Position numbers and translations under genes: made by a program | Source of the DNA: an uncultured Sphingomonas sp. | GTDB taxonomy: Bacteria > Pseudomonadota > Alphaproteobacteria > Sphingomonadales > Sphingomonadaceae | NCBI GenBank assembly: GCA_913775025.1 | Contig: CAJYJW010000161.1 | Location: 1 to 52,962, forward strand | Length of the DNA: 52,962 bases | Reading direction: 5' to 3' | Notes under the pieces: generated by a model | What the model was told of the DNA's origin: nothing | The model's database searches: none | What the model saw: only the letters and a program-made list of their open reading frames with translations | Shown here: positions 33,977 to 42,814 of the stretch, one piece after another | Layout of the letters: every line of letters begins with the position of its first letter | Position numbering within the stretch: position 1 is the stretch's first letter

Positions 33977-35668
33977 CTAGCCGTTGACCCCCATGGCATG
34001 GCGACCGGCCACATAGCCGAACGCCATCGCCGGCCCGAGCGTGACGCCCGCCCCCGGATAACTTTCGCCCATCACGGACGCGGCATTGTTGCCGACGGCG
34101 TAGAGGCCGCCAATCGCCCGATCCTGCTCGTCGAGCACCCGCGCGTCCTCATCCGTGACAATGCCGCCGTTCGTGCCGATATCCCCGCCATAAATGGGGA
34201 AGGCATAAAAAGGCGGCTTGGCGATGGGCGCCAGCGTCGGGTTCGGCTGCACGCGCGCATCGCCATACATCCGGTCATAGGCCGGCCCGCCGCGATCGAA
34301 TTCGCTGTCCACGCCGCGTTCGGCATCGGCATTGAAGCGGGTGAGGGTGGCGGCGAGCGCATTCGCCGGCACGCCGATCGCTTCCGCCAGCGCCTCGGCG
34401 GTATCGGCCTTGCGCATCAGCTTGCGCACGCCCTTCGCCTGCAACGCATCGGGGACGAGCGGCAGCAGCGGACCCATCGGATATTTGTGGCGAAAGACGG
34501 AATCGAAGATCACCCATGAAGGCTGGGTGCTTGCGCCCGACCTGTCGTTTTCCACGATCTTGCGGCCGACGACATGGTAGGATGCCGCCTCGTTCATATA
34601 TCGTTTGCCGGCCTGATTGACGATGATGCAACCCGGCAGGGCGCGATCGATCGTGGAGAGACGCGCGCGTTCCTCGCCCGGCACGCGAAACACGGGGGCG
34701 GACCATGTCGACTGCATGTTGCGAAGGCCGGCCCCGATCTTCTGCGCCGCCACGATCGTATCGCCGGTATTGTTGATCTGCGATCCGCTCATCGTCGGAT
34801 CGGAGGAGCCGGGCAGGTGCTTCTCGCGCAACGCGCTGTTCCGCTCGAAACCACCGGCGGCCAGTATGAGCCCGCGCCGCACCTGAATGCGCTTCCGGCG
34901 GCCCTTATATTCGATCACAGCGCCGGTTACACGATCGCCCTCGCGCACCAGTTCGACAAGCCCCGTCTCCAGCCAGATCGGCACCTTTCGCTCTTTCAAC
35001 GCCAGCCGCAGGCCACCGATCAATGCGTTGCCAAGCGTCAGATGCCGGTCCTTGATCGAGCGGAAACGATGCGGCACGTCCGATCCGTAGCGCCAGAGCA
35101 TCTTTGCCAGCGCCTTTGGCCAGCCCTTTGGGCGAAAAAGCAGGGTATAGGTTTCGTCGAAACGCCAGTTGATGATGCCGAACAGGCTTGCCGCCGGCGA
35201 CGGCGCGCGGAGGCCCAATATCTCCTTGCCCAATCGCCGCCCGTCGAACGGCATCGGCAAATGGGTGCGGTAGCCGAGCTTTCCGCCCGGATATTCCACA
35301 TGATAATCCGGATAGGCGACGCTCGTGTAGCGGACCGGCGTTTTTTCATGCAGCCAGGCCAGCATTTCGGGCGCGCGACGGATATAGGCGCGGATAAGGC
35401 TGTCGGGCACGTTCGGCGCGCTTTGCGGGCGGATATAGGAGAAGGCGTCCTCCTCGCTGTCTTCCAGCCCCTCGATCTTGCCGAGCGGGCTGTTCGGGAT
35501 CCAGATGCCGCCGCCCGAGGTGGCGGACGTGCCGCCATATTCGTTGCTCTTCTCGATCACCAGAACGCGGCCATGCGCATCGGCCGCCGCAATCGCGGCC
35601 GTCATTCCACCGGCGCCGGAGCCGACGACCAGTACGTCGACCTCCTCGTCCCAACCCGCTTCCGCCAC
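33977..35668 (-). CDS. KstD-like FAD-dependent dehydrogenase
   Basis: A 563-residue flavoprotein of the 3-ketosteroid-delta1-dehydrogenase/fumarate-reductase group. FAD motif VLVVGSGAGGMTAAIAAAD; the Gly-rich GGTSATSGGGIWIP; and the C-terminal GESYPGAGVTLGPAMAFG, which in KstD carries the catalytic Tyr (here in SYPGAG). Length matches KstD (about 510-570). KstD oxidises a saturated C1-C2 bond next to a ketone in steroid ring A. Substrate here may be a related 3-keto ring compound. Start ATG 35668 is 208 nt from the divergent GMC gene. Confidence 0.88.
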   Translation of the reverse strand: MAEAGWDEEVDVLVVGSGAGGMTAAIAAADAHGRVLVIEKSNEYGGTSATSGGGIWIPNSPLGKIEGLEDSEEDAFSYIRPQSAPNVPDSLIRAYIRRAPEMLAWLHEKTPVRYTSVAYPDYHVEYPGGKLGYRTHLPMPFDGRRLGKEILGLRAPSPAASLFGIINWRFDETYTLLFRPKGWPKALAKMLWRYGSDVPHRFRSIKDRHLTLGNALIGGLRLALKERKVPIWLETGLVELVREGDRVTGAVIEYKGRRKRIQVRRGLILAAGGFERNSALREKHLPGSSDPTMSGSQINNTGDTIVAAQKIGAGLRNMQSTWSAPVFRVPGEERARLSTIDRALPGCIIVNQAGKRYMNEAASYHVVGRKIVENDRSGASTQPSWVIFDSVFRHKYPMGPLLPLVPDALQAKGVRKLMRKADTAEALAEAIGVPANALAATLTRFNADAERGVDSEFDRGGPAYDRMYGDARVQPNPTLAPIAKPPFYAFPIYGGDIGTNGGIVTDEDARVLDEQDRAIGGLYAVGNNAASVMGESYPGAGVTLGPAMAFGYVAGRHAMGVNG

Positions 35669-35691
35669 TCCACTCCGCCTTTCGATGCCTG

Positions 35692-35698
35692 CTACGCA
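35692..35698 (-). promoter_or_regulatory. TGCGTAG element, divergent spacer 35669-35876
   Basis: Copy 2, on the minus strand (CTACGCA), 24 nt before the KstD-like start. The spacer also serves the GMC gene at 35877. Operator function is inferred. Confidence 0.4.
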
Positions 35699-35876
35699 GT
35701 ATTGCCGTGATTGGACCGTCAGCCTTTCATATGCAAGGTCGGATAGGCGTTGCGCTGCGCAGACCAGTCTCGTATCATCCTGACGGGCCGACCTCGTGTG
35801 GCGGGAGCCCTATCACGGAAACGTCGCCTGCGCGACGGTGGCGTCTGCACATCGTCGAGAGACTATCAGGATCAGG

Positions 35877-37469
35877 ATGCCGGTGCCTTCGAGCCACGAC
35901 TTCGTCATCATCGGTGCCGGTTCGGCAGGCTCCGTGCTCGCCAATCGGCTTTCGGCCGATCCGGCTAGTCGGGTCCTGCTGATCGAGGCCGGCGGACGGG
36001 ATCGCAGCGTCTTCATCCATGCGCCCGGCGGCCTGTTGCCGATTATGCATCAGGGGTGGTTCCAGTGGATGCACGTCAGCATTCCGCAGCGCCATGCCGG
36101 GGGCCGGCAGATGTTCACGCCGCGCGGCAAGGTCTTGGGCGGCTCCTCCTCGATCAACGGCATGGTCTATGATCGCGGTACGCGGGGGGATTATGACGGC
36201 TGGCGGCAGCTCGGCAACGAAGGGTGGAGCTATCGGGACGTACTGCCCTATTTTCGCAAGCTCGAGGATTATCAGCCGAGTGCCGACGATTATCACGGCA
36301 AAGGCGGCCCGGTGCATGTCAGCCGCCCTGGCATCCATCACCCCATGGCCGTCGCCTTTGAACAGGCGGCGCGGGCGGCAGGGCTGCCCTATAATGCGGA
36401 TGTGAACGGTGGAACGCGCGAGGGCGTCGGCCCGGCGGACGTCACCGCCTCCGCCGGCCGCCGTTTCAGCGCCGCACGGGCCTATCTCCACCCCATCCGC
36501 AAGCGTCGCAATCTGACCGTCGTGACCGGCGCCCACGTCCGTCGCATCGTCGTCGAGGGGGGGCGTGCGGTGGCGGTGGAATATAGCCACGGCGGCAGGG
36601 TGGTACGGGCGGAGGCGGTGCGTGAGGTGATCCTCTCCGCCGGGGCAATCCATTCACCGCACATACTGATGCTATCCGGCATAGGGGAGGCGGCGCAGCT
36701 TAAGGCACAGGGCATCGCCGTCATGCGCGATCTGCCAGGCGTCGGGCAAAATTATCGCGATCATGTCGCGGTGACCGTGAAGCAGGAGTCGACGCAGCCG
36801 ATCTCCATGTGGAATTTCTTCCATCCTTTCGCCGCTGCGCGGGCGGTGGTGGATTTCACCCTGTTCCGCAAAGGGCCGCTGGCGCGCCCGCCGGCGGAAG
36901 TTACCGCTTATATGCGGCTGCTTCCCGGATCGGATGCGCCGGACATCAAGATCCATTTTGTCATGGCGCTGTACGAGGCGATGGGCCGAAAGCTCACCAA
37001 TCGCCACGGCTGGTTCGCGCATATCGACCTGCTGCGACCGGAAAGCGTCGGCGAGATCCGCCTCGTCTCGCCGGATCCGATGACGCCGCCGGCGATCGAT
37101 CCGAATATCCTCGCCACGCCGGGGGACATGGCGTTGGGTCGGGAAGCGATCCGCGCGGTGCGCCGCATATTCGCGCAAGCCCCGTTCGATTCGATGCGCG
37201 GCGTGGAACTGGCGCCCGGTGCGGACCGGCAGGACGATACGGCACTGGATGCCTATCTTCGCGAGACCGCCGTATCGGATATCCACTCGGTCGGCACGTG
37301 CCGCATGGGGCATGACCCGCTCGCGGTGGTCGATCCGCGATTGCGTGTGCATGGTATCGACGGGCTCAGGGTGGTCGACGCCTCGGTGATGCCGCGCGTG
37401 CCAGGCGGCAATACGAACGTGCCGGTGATGATGGTGGCGGAAAAGGCTTCCGACATGATCCTTGCCTGA
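35877..37469 (+). CDS. GMC-family FAD oxidoreductase (choline dehydrogenase-like)
   Basis: A 530-residue GMC oxidoreductase. FAD motif DFVIIGAGSAGSVLANRLSA; GMC signature 1 KVLGGSSSINGMVYDRG; signature 2 ILSAGAIHSPHILMLSGIG. The catalytic His is in DIHSVGTCRMG, with the second catalytic Asn in GGNTNVPV. It oxidises alcohols to aldehydes or ketones, with an electron acceptor or oxygen. In sphingomonads GMC members oxidise lignin-derived alcohols, so a hydrophobic alcohol is likely. ATG 35877 was chosen by an upstream AGGATCAGG and the FAD start. The next flavoprotein gene follows 109 nt downstream. Confidence 0.92.
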   Translation: MPVPSSHDFVIIGAGSAGSVLANRLSADPASRVLLIEAGGRDRSVFIHAPGGLLPIMHQGWFQWMHVSIPQRHAGGRQMFTPRGKVLGGSSSINGMVYDRGTRGDYDGWRQLGNEGWSYRDVLPYFRKLEDYQPSADDYHGKGGPVHVSRPGIHHPMAVAFEQAARAAGLPYNADVNGGTREGVGPADVTASAGRRFSAARAYLHPIRKRRNLTVVTGAHVRRIVVEGGRAVAVEYSHGGRVVRAEAVREVILSAGAIHSPHILMLSGIGEAAQLKAQGIAVMRDLPGVGQNYRDHVAVTVKQESTQPISMWNFFHPFAAARAVVDFTLFRKGPLARPPAEVTAYMRLLPGSDAPDIKIHFVMALYEAMGRKLTNRHGWFAHIDLLRPESVGEIRLVSPDPMTPPAIDPNILATPGDMALGREAIRAVRRIFAQAPFDSMRGVELAPGADRQDDTALDAYLRETAVSDIHSVGTCRMGHDPLAVVDPRLRVHGIDGLRVVDASVMPRVPGGNTNVPVMMVAEKASDMILA

Positions 37470-37490
37470 AGGTGGCATCAGCCCACGTTC

Positions 37491-37497
37491 TGCGTAG
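37491..37497 (+). promoter_or_regulatory. TGCGTAG element, spacer 37470-37578
   Basis: Copy 3 lies in the 109-nt gap between the GMC gene and the next flavoprotein gene, so the second gene may have its own promoter. Operator function is inferred. Confidence 0.4.
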
Positions 37498-37578
37498 GGA
37501 TGGGCATGCCGGGTTGTGCAAACGTCCATAAGTTTTCAGGAAGCCGACAGAAGACTTCGGCGTAATCGGGAGGATCAG

Positions 37579-39039
37579 GTGGCACGTGGAACCCTGCATA
37601 GGCCGCTGCAGGCCGAGGATGTGGCGGCTTGGGACTATGAAACCGACGTCGCGGTCGTCGGTTTCGGCGCGTCCGGCGCATGTGCGGCCTTAGAGGCGGC
37701 ACGGGCAGGTGCCCGCGTGATGTTGTTCGAGGCTGGGTCCGGCAGCGGCGGCGCCTCCGCCCTGTCCGGCGGTGAGATCTATATCGGCGGCGGCACGGAT
37801 GTGCAGAAGGCGGCCGGCTTCGACGACGATGTCGATGCGCTCGCGACGTATCTCAAGATGGCTGGCGGCGCGGATGCCGATGTCGCGAAGTGCGATCTCT
37901 ATGCCCGCAACAGCCTTGCCCACTTCGATTGGCTGAAGGCGCAGGGCGTGCCGTACAAGGGGACGTTCGTGCCCGGCAAAATCATCGAGCCGGCGACCGA
38001 TGATACGCTTATCTGGTCCGGCAGCGAGGAGGCCTGGCCGTACAGCGCCTCCGCCCGGCCCGCACCGCGTGGCCACGTCATCCAGTTCGAGGGATGGGGC
38101 GGCGGGCGCAAGCTGGTCGACATATTGGAGGCGCGCACGCGTGAGGCGGGCGTCGATGTCCACGTCGATGCCAAGGCACAAAGCCTCGTCATGGACGGAG
38201 AGCGTGTCGTTGGTCTCGTCGTGCGGATCGACAATCGGGCAGTTCATGTCCGCGCGCGGCGCGGCGTGGTTCTGGCGACCGGCGGCTTCTGCATGAACCC
38301 CGACATGCTGCGCCGCTATGCGCCGGGGACGTTGAAGCTGAGCGATCCGATCGGCGAGAACGACAATGGCTCGGGCATCTTGATGGGGATCAGCGCGGGC
38401 GGCGATGCGATCCATATGGACGAATTCTTCACGACCTGCCCGTGGATCATGCCGCCCGATTTCGTGAAGGGCATCTTCGTCAACGAGGCGGGCGACCGCT
38501 TTATCAACGAGGATTGCTACCACGGCCGCGTCAGCCGCACGATGGTGGACCAGCGCGGTGACAAGGTGTGGCTGCTTGTGGACAATGCGATCTTCAGCCA
38601 GCCGCTCGATCTGGCCCGGATCACGATCGCCGCCGTCGGCGATACGTGGGAGGAAGTGGAGCGCGAACTTGGCCTGCCCGAGCAGACGCTCGCCGCCACC
38701 GTCAATACCTTCAACCGTTATGCGCAGGCAGGCCACGATCCGGTATTCCATAAGGCAGCGCAATGGCTGAAACCGCTGACGGAGGGGCCCTTTGCAGCGC
38801 TGGAGCTCAATTTCCGGGAAAGCTACTTCTCTTTCTTCACGCTTGGCGGCCTTTCCACCTTGCCCAGCGGCCACGTGCTCGATCGTGGTGGCGAACCTGT
38901 GGCGGGGCTGTTCGCCGCCGGGCGCGCCACATCGGGCCTGCCGCGTTCGGGCCACGGCTACAGTTCCGGAATGAGCCTGGCCGACTGCACCTTTTTTGGC
39001 CGGCAGGCCGGGCGGAGCGCGGCGATCGCCAACGCCTGA
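37579..39039 (+). CDS. FAD-binding fumarate-reductase/KstD-superfamily flavoprotein
   Basis: About 486 residues if GTG 37579 is used; GGGAGG lies 5 nt upstream, while the longer frame from 37516 lacks an RBS. FAD motif DVAVVGFGASGACAALEAA, then GGASALSGGEIYIGGGT, and C-terminal LFAAGRATSGLPRSGHGYSSG then MSLADCTFFGR. It lacks the SYPGAG Tyr motif of KstD, so it is a different clade. It is a paralogue of the gene at 45961 (shared GGGTxxQKxAG segment and GYxSGxSxAD C-terminus). Substrate unknown; a ring or side-chain C-C dehydrogenation is likely. Confidence 0.86.
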   Translation: MARGTLHRPLQAEDVAAWDYETDVAVVGFGASGACAALEAARAGARVMLFEAGSGSGGASALSGGEIYIGGGTDVQKAAGFDDDVDALATYLKMAGGADADVAKCDLYARNSLAHFDWLKAQGVPYKGTFVPGKIIEPATDDTLIWSGSEEAWPYSASARPAPRGHVIQFEGWGGGRKLVDILEARTREAGVDVHVDAKAQSLVMDGERVVGLVVRIDNRAVHVRARRGVVLATGGFCMNPDMLRRYAPGTLKLSDPIGENDNGSGILMGISAGGDAIHMDEFFTTCPWIMPPDFVKGIFVNEAGDRFINEDCYHGRVSRTMVDQRGDKVWLLVDNAIFSQPLDLARITIAAVGDTWEEVERELGLPEQTLAATVNTFNRYAQAGHDPVFHKAAQWLKPLTEGPFAALELNFRESYFSFFTLGGLSTLPSGHVLDRGGEPVAGLFAAGRATSGLPRSGHGYSSGMSLADCTFFGRQAGRSAAIANA

Positions 39040-39043
39040 TCGA

Positions 39044-40279
39044 TCAGGCGGCGGTCTCCAGCCGCCGCCCGCGCGTTTCCGGCAGCAGCATCCACACGAC
39101 TGGGATCGCCAGCCACGCCACCGCCCCCAAGGCCGTGGCGGCCGGGCCGATCGCGCCCATGCGGGCAGTCAGCGCGCCGAGCAGGATCGGCGCGACCACG
39201 ACGCCCCAACGCGCTAGCAGATTATGGCACCAGCCGTTGGCTGCGGCGCGCAAATGGGTCGGGAAAAGCTCGGAATTCAGCGTGTACGCCACCACCCATA
39301 CGCCGATCACGGCCTGCATGCCCAGGAAGGCGCCCGCCACGATCCACCAGCCGTGGGAAGCGTAGCAGAGCATCGTCAGCCCGCCGAGGCCAGCCATGTA
39401 GAGGGTGATCGTCCAGCGCCGGCCGATCCGGTCCATCAGCCATCCAGCACCCGCATAGCCGAGAAAGGCGGCAACGAGCCCGCCGGGCGCGATCAGCGCG
39501 AGATCGCCCGCCGCCCACTCCCTTTCCTGTACGACATAGAGCGTGAAGAAGAGGGCGGAGACCGAACTGGCGAAGTTCACGATCAACCACAGCAGCGTCA
39601 TGCCGAGTGCGTTGCGCCGGAGCGCGGGGGCGGTCAATTGGCGCATCTCGTTCAGCGCGGACAGGCGGCGGGCGCCGTCCGCGCAGGCGGTCAGCCACAC
39701 CGGCGTTTCCCGCAACCACCGCCACAGCAGAGGCAGGGTGAGCAGCGGCATCGCGCCGACGATGAACAGCGTCCGCCAGCCAAGCGGGGTCGCAAGCGCG
39801 GGGGCCAGCAGTAGATAGGGCAGCGCGGCGCCGAAGCTGCCGAACGCCCCGAGCAGACCGTTCGCTCGTCCACGCGCCGCAGCCGGCAACGTTTCACTGA
39901 CGATTACGTAAGCCGTCGCGATCTGGGTGACGAGAAAGATGCGCGTGATGAATTGCACCGCGACATAGCCCGACACGCTCGTCACCAATACCGTCGCGAG
40001 CGAACCCAGCGAGAAAGCGGTGGCGCTGAGAAGCATCACCGGCCGCCGGCCGAAGCGATCGCCAAGCCGCACCGTCGCCCAGGCCGCGATCGAGCCCAGC
40101 GCGATGACGCCTAGCGCTCGCCCCAGTTCCGGCGGAGCCGCGCCGAATTCGCGACCGAGATAGGGAAGCACCACACTCGTCGCGCTGACGTCAAATCCTT
40201 CGAACATCACCACGACGGTCAACAGCGCGACGAGGCCGACATGGCTGCGCGTGATCTGGTTCGCTCGTTCGTCAATCAA
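39044..40279 (-). CDS. MFS transporter, aromatic-acid/metabolite symporter-like
   Basis: A 411-residue, 12-helix major facilitator. The MFS motif between TM2 and TM3 reads GDRFGRRP, and a second copy in the C half is DRIGRRW. An acidic residue in TM1 (FEGFDVS) is typical of the aromatic acid:H+ symporter group. It probably brings a carboxylated substrate across the inner membrane. The start is TTG 40279 with only a weak GGGGA upstream; there is no ATG nearby, so the start is uncertain. It is 84 nt downstream of the IclR gene and converges with the flavoprotein at 37579. Confidence 0.88.
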   Translation of the reverse strand: MIDERANQITRSHVGLVALLTVVVMFEGFDVSATSVVLPYLGREFGAAPPELGRALGVIALGSIAAWATVRLGDRFGRRPVMLLSATAFSLGSLATVLVTSVSGYVAVQFITRIFLVTQIATAYVIVSETLPAAARGRANGLLGAFGSFGAALPYLLLAPALATPLGWRTLFIVGAMPLLTLPLLWRWLRETPVWLTACADGARRLSALNEMRQLTAPALRRNALGMTLLWLIVNFASSVSALFFTLYVVQEREWAAGDLALIAPGGLVAAFLGYAGAGWLMDRIGRRWTITLYMAGLGGLTMLCYASHGWWIVAGAFLGMQAVIGVWVVAYTLNSELFPTHLRAAANGWCHNLLARWGVVVAPILLGALTARMGAIGPAATALGAVAWLAIPVVWMLLPETRGRRLETAA

Positions 40280-40363
40280 TGCAGCGTCCCCAGCGACAGG
40301 AGGGCATCGCCGAGCGGTCGGCCAGCGGATAGCCTATGCGGTGCGATAGCGATGAAGCCGTGG

Positions 40364-41224
40364 TCAGTGGATCCCGACCGCCGCCGGCGCGGTATTCATG
40401 CGGTATAACGCCTCGCTATGGCGCGCGATCACGCCCCGCATCGCGGCCGCCATGCGCTTGCCATCCCCTTCGGAGGCGAACAGGGCGTCGCCCACGACGC
40501 CTACGGCATAGGGCGTCACCGACTGTGGTATGTAAAGGGGAACCGCGACGGAATCGACGGGCGCGTGTTCGCCACGCCGGCACATCGCGAAACCCTGCGC
40601 CCGTGTGCGGGCGACACGATCGACGAGGCTCTTCATCAACGCCGGCCCTTTCGGGCCAAGCCCGATCTGTTGCGCCCGCTTCGCAAGCTCGATGATCTCG
40701 ATATTGGACTTTTGGGCGAGCATCGCGGCAGCGAAGTTGGTGCCCGGCCGCCAGCGATCGTGATCGTAGCGGATCACCTCGGTCGGATAGTCGGGCTTTG
40801 CCAGCGAGACGAGCCATGAACCCCGGATCTCCGCCACGCTCTGCACCCAACAGTCATTCTGAAGCGTCAGAAAGACGGTGGCGCCGGTTTCGCGGCGCAA
40901 GTCGTTCAACAGATCATGGATGCATTCGCCGCCGAAAAAGCCGCGCTCGATACCGCGAGCGGTGGCGACGAGACGGTAGGATGGCGCATACCGCTTACTT
41001 ACATGGTTATAACTGAGATAACCGGACGCGGCGAGCGTGCGCAATATCTCGTCCGCGCTGCTGTTGGGGATCTGCAGCGCCTCGCTGATGTCGATCGTGC
41101 GCAGGGGCTGGCTCGCATCGGTAAAATATTCGATCACGTCGAGCGCGCGCAGGCAGGACTTGACCGCGTTCCGCTTGCCGCTACGCGCCGCCACGTCAGC
41201 ATCCGAAGATTTTCGGTAGGGCAT
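40364..41224 (-). CDS. IclR-family transcriptional regulator
   Basis: A 286-residue regulator; ATG 41224 follows AGGAAGAGGA. An ATG at 41296 would add 24 residues. The N-terminal winged helix is LRALDVIEYFTDASQPLRTI then DISEALQIPNSSADEILRTL, and the C-terminal effector domain contains GWLVSLAKP-like and VAVPLYIPQ segments. Such proteins bind aromatic acids or similar ligands and control catabolic genes, often by activating or repressing a divergent promoter. TGCGTAT (41266-41272) lies 42 nt before its start, and TGCGTAG occurs in five other spacers nearby, so it is the best candidate for that element's regulator. Confidence 0.9.
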   Translation of the reverse strand: MPYRKSSDADVAARSGKRNAVKSCLRALDVIEYFTDASQPLRTIDISEALQIPNSSADEILRTLAASGYLSYNHVSKRYAPSYRLVATARGIERGFFGGECIHDLLNDLRRETGATVFLTLQNDCWVQSVAEIRGSWLVSLAKPDYPTEVIRYDHDRWRPGTNFAAAMLAQKSNIEIIELAKRAQQIGLGPKGPALMKSLVDRVARTRAQGFAMCRRGEHAPVDSVAVPLYIPQSVTPYAVGVVGDALFASEGDGKRMAAAMRGVIARHSEALYRMNTAPAAVGIH

Positions 41225-41461
41225 GCGATCGGATCCTCTTCCTGCCGTATCGGTCGAACGCCGTTTGCGTATCTGTTCTATCCCTTGCCTCCGCATCCGG
41301 CAATGGTCCACACCGATTTCACACTGATTTGGGGGCATGCCGAAGCAAGGCAGATCGCATGATCGACCAAGAGGACACTCTCAGCCTGATCCATCGGATC
41401 CTGAAAACGATGCGACTATTTCGGTCGCACCTACCACAAGCTCAACTATCTCGACCGGCAG

Positions 41462-42670
41462 GTGGTGGTGATCCTGCAGGAGCCGATCAAAAGGGACTTT
41501 CAGCTCCTCGACTGGCAGCTCGGCCTGCTCACCGGCGCATCGATAAGTCTCCTCTATACCGCCATGACGATTCCGATCGCGCGATCCGTCGACAGGGGGC
41601 TGAACCGGGTGCGGCTGATCGCATCGGTCACCCTACTCTGGAGCGTGCTGACGGCGGCCTGCGGCCTGACGCGGGGTTTCGGCCAGTTCGTCGTGGCGCG
41701 GATGGGCGTGGGCATGGCGGAAGCGGGTTTCACGCCCGCCGCGCATTCCCTCCTCTCCGATCTCTATCCCTTGCGCGGGCGGCCGGTCGCGATGGGCATC
41801 TTCTCGCTCGGCGTGCCGATCGGGATCATGACGGGGATGGCGGTTGGCGGCGTCGTGGCACAGCATTATGATTGGCGCACCGCCCTGATGGTGGTGGGCC
41901 TGCCGGGCGTTCTCGTGGCGCTCGGTTTCGCCCTCGTCGCACGCGAACCGGCACGTGGCGCTTCCGAGGCAGCGGGCGATAGTGGCCTCGCGCTGCCGAT
42001 CGCGCCAATGCGCTTCGGCGCGGCGATCGGGACACTGTGGCATTGCCGCGCCTATGTCCACGTCGTCATGGGCAGCGCGGCCGCCAGCTTCGCGGCGAGC
42101 GGCATTTTCAGCTGGATGCCGCCCCTGCTGATACGCGTGCATGGCATGTCGCTGTCGCAGGTGGGGCTTGGGCTTGGGCTGCTTTCCGGCGTATCCGGGC
42201 TGATCGGCATGTGGCTTGGCGGATGGCAGGCGGCTCGGCTGGGCGCACGCGGGTTGCACGCCATGCTGTGGGCGCCGGTGATCGGCCTGACGATCAGCAT
42301 CCCGATCTTCATCGCCGCCTTCCATGCCGCGAGTGGTAGCGCGACCCTGCTAATCCTGTTCGTGCCGCTGGTGCTGTCGGGGCTATGGACCGCGCCCTCG
42401 ATCGCGCTGACGCAAAGCCTTGCGCCGCTGGCCGCCCGCGCGACCGCGAGCGCCGTTTACATCGTAACGGCCAATCTGATCGGGGTCGCCATGGGCCCCC
42501 TCGTGATCGGCGGCCTGAGCGACGTCCTCACGCGCAACATGGGCGATGCCGGGGCGGCGCTTCGTTGGGCGTTGACCATTGCTGCGCTGACGTTGATCTG
42601 GTCGATCACGCACTGGAGCCTCGCGCTGCGTCGATTGATGAAGGATCGAGCAGGCGTGGGCGCCGCATGA
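41462..42670 (+). CDS. MFS transporter, probable damaged 5' end
   Basis: A 402-residue MFS of the spinster-like/phthalate type. Sequence upstream in the same frame reads LNYLDRQVVVILQEPIKRDF, and the L-N-Y-L-D-R-Q is the conserved end of TM1. It lies upstream of every possible start codon in that frame (first is GTG 41462), and a TGA closes the frame at about 41402. So TM1 is lost or out of frame, leaving about 11 helices. A +1 frameshift from the upstream frame (ATG 41360) is one explanation. Otherwise the body is intact, with RLGARG, GGLSDVL and 11 hydrophobic spans. Sequencing error, programmed frameshift or pseudogene are all possible. Confidence 0.75.
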   Translation: MVVILQEPIKRDFQLLDWQLGLLTGASISLLYTAMTIPIARSVDRGLNRVRLIASVTLLWSVLTAACGLTRGFGQFVVARMGVGMAEAGFTPAAHSLLSDLYPLRGRPVAMGIFSLGVPIGIMTGMAVGGVVAQHYDWRTALMVVGLPGVLVALGFALVAREPARGASEAAGDSGLALPIAPMRFGAAIGTLWHCRAYVHVVMGSAAASFAASGIFSWMPPLLIRVHGMSLSQVGLGLGLLSGVSGLIGMWLGGWQAARLGARGLHAMLWAPVIGLTISIPIFIAAFHAASGSATLLILFVPLVLSGLWTAPSIALTQSLAPLAARATASAVYIVTANLIGVAMGPLVIGGLSDVLTRNMGDAGAALRWALTIAALTLIWSITHWSLALRRLMKDRAGVGAA

Positions 42671-42700
42671 CCGGCACGTGCCGGTGCAGCATTGCGCAAA

Positions 42701-42707
42701 TGCGTAG
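42701..42707 (+). promoter_or_regulatory. TGCGTAG element, spacer 42671-42814
   Basis: Copy 4, 108 nt before the BVMO start. The nearby TATGCC follows it. Operator function is inferred. Confidence 0.4.
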
Positions 42708-42814
42708 AGATATGCCAATGGGGACGCCGTAATCGAAAAGTTGCGCGGTTCGCCGGCCACGATCGATCACGGGCGGATGCAGCCGGTATCATATCTTCAA
42801 GGGCAAGGATCATC

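Noticed and set aside
34574-35710. Plus-strand open frame (378 aa) opposite the KstD-like gene
   Set aside because: Antisense to a gene with clear FAD motifs; composition typical of a shadow frame.
41329-41871. Open frame (180 aa) across the 5' part of the MFS gene
   Set aside because: Its sequence after about 41420 is Arg/Gly-rich and not MFS-like. It is useful only as the possible upstream frame in the frameshift discussed as a finding.
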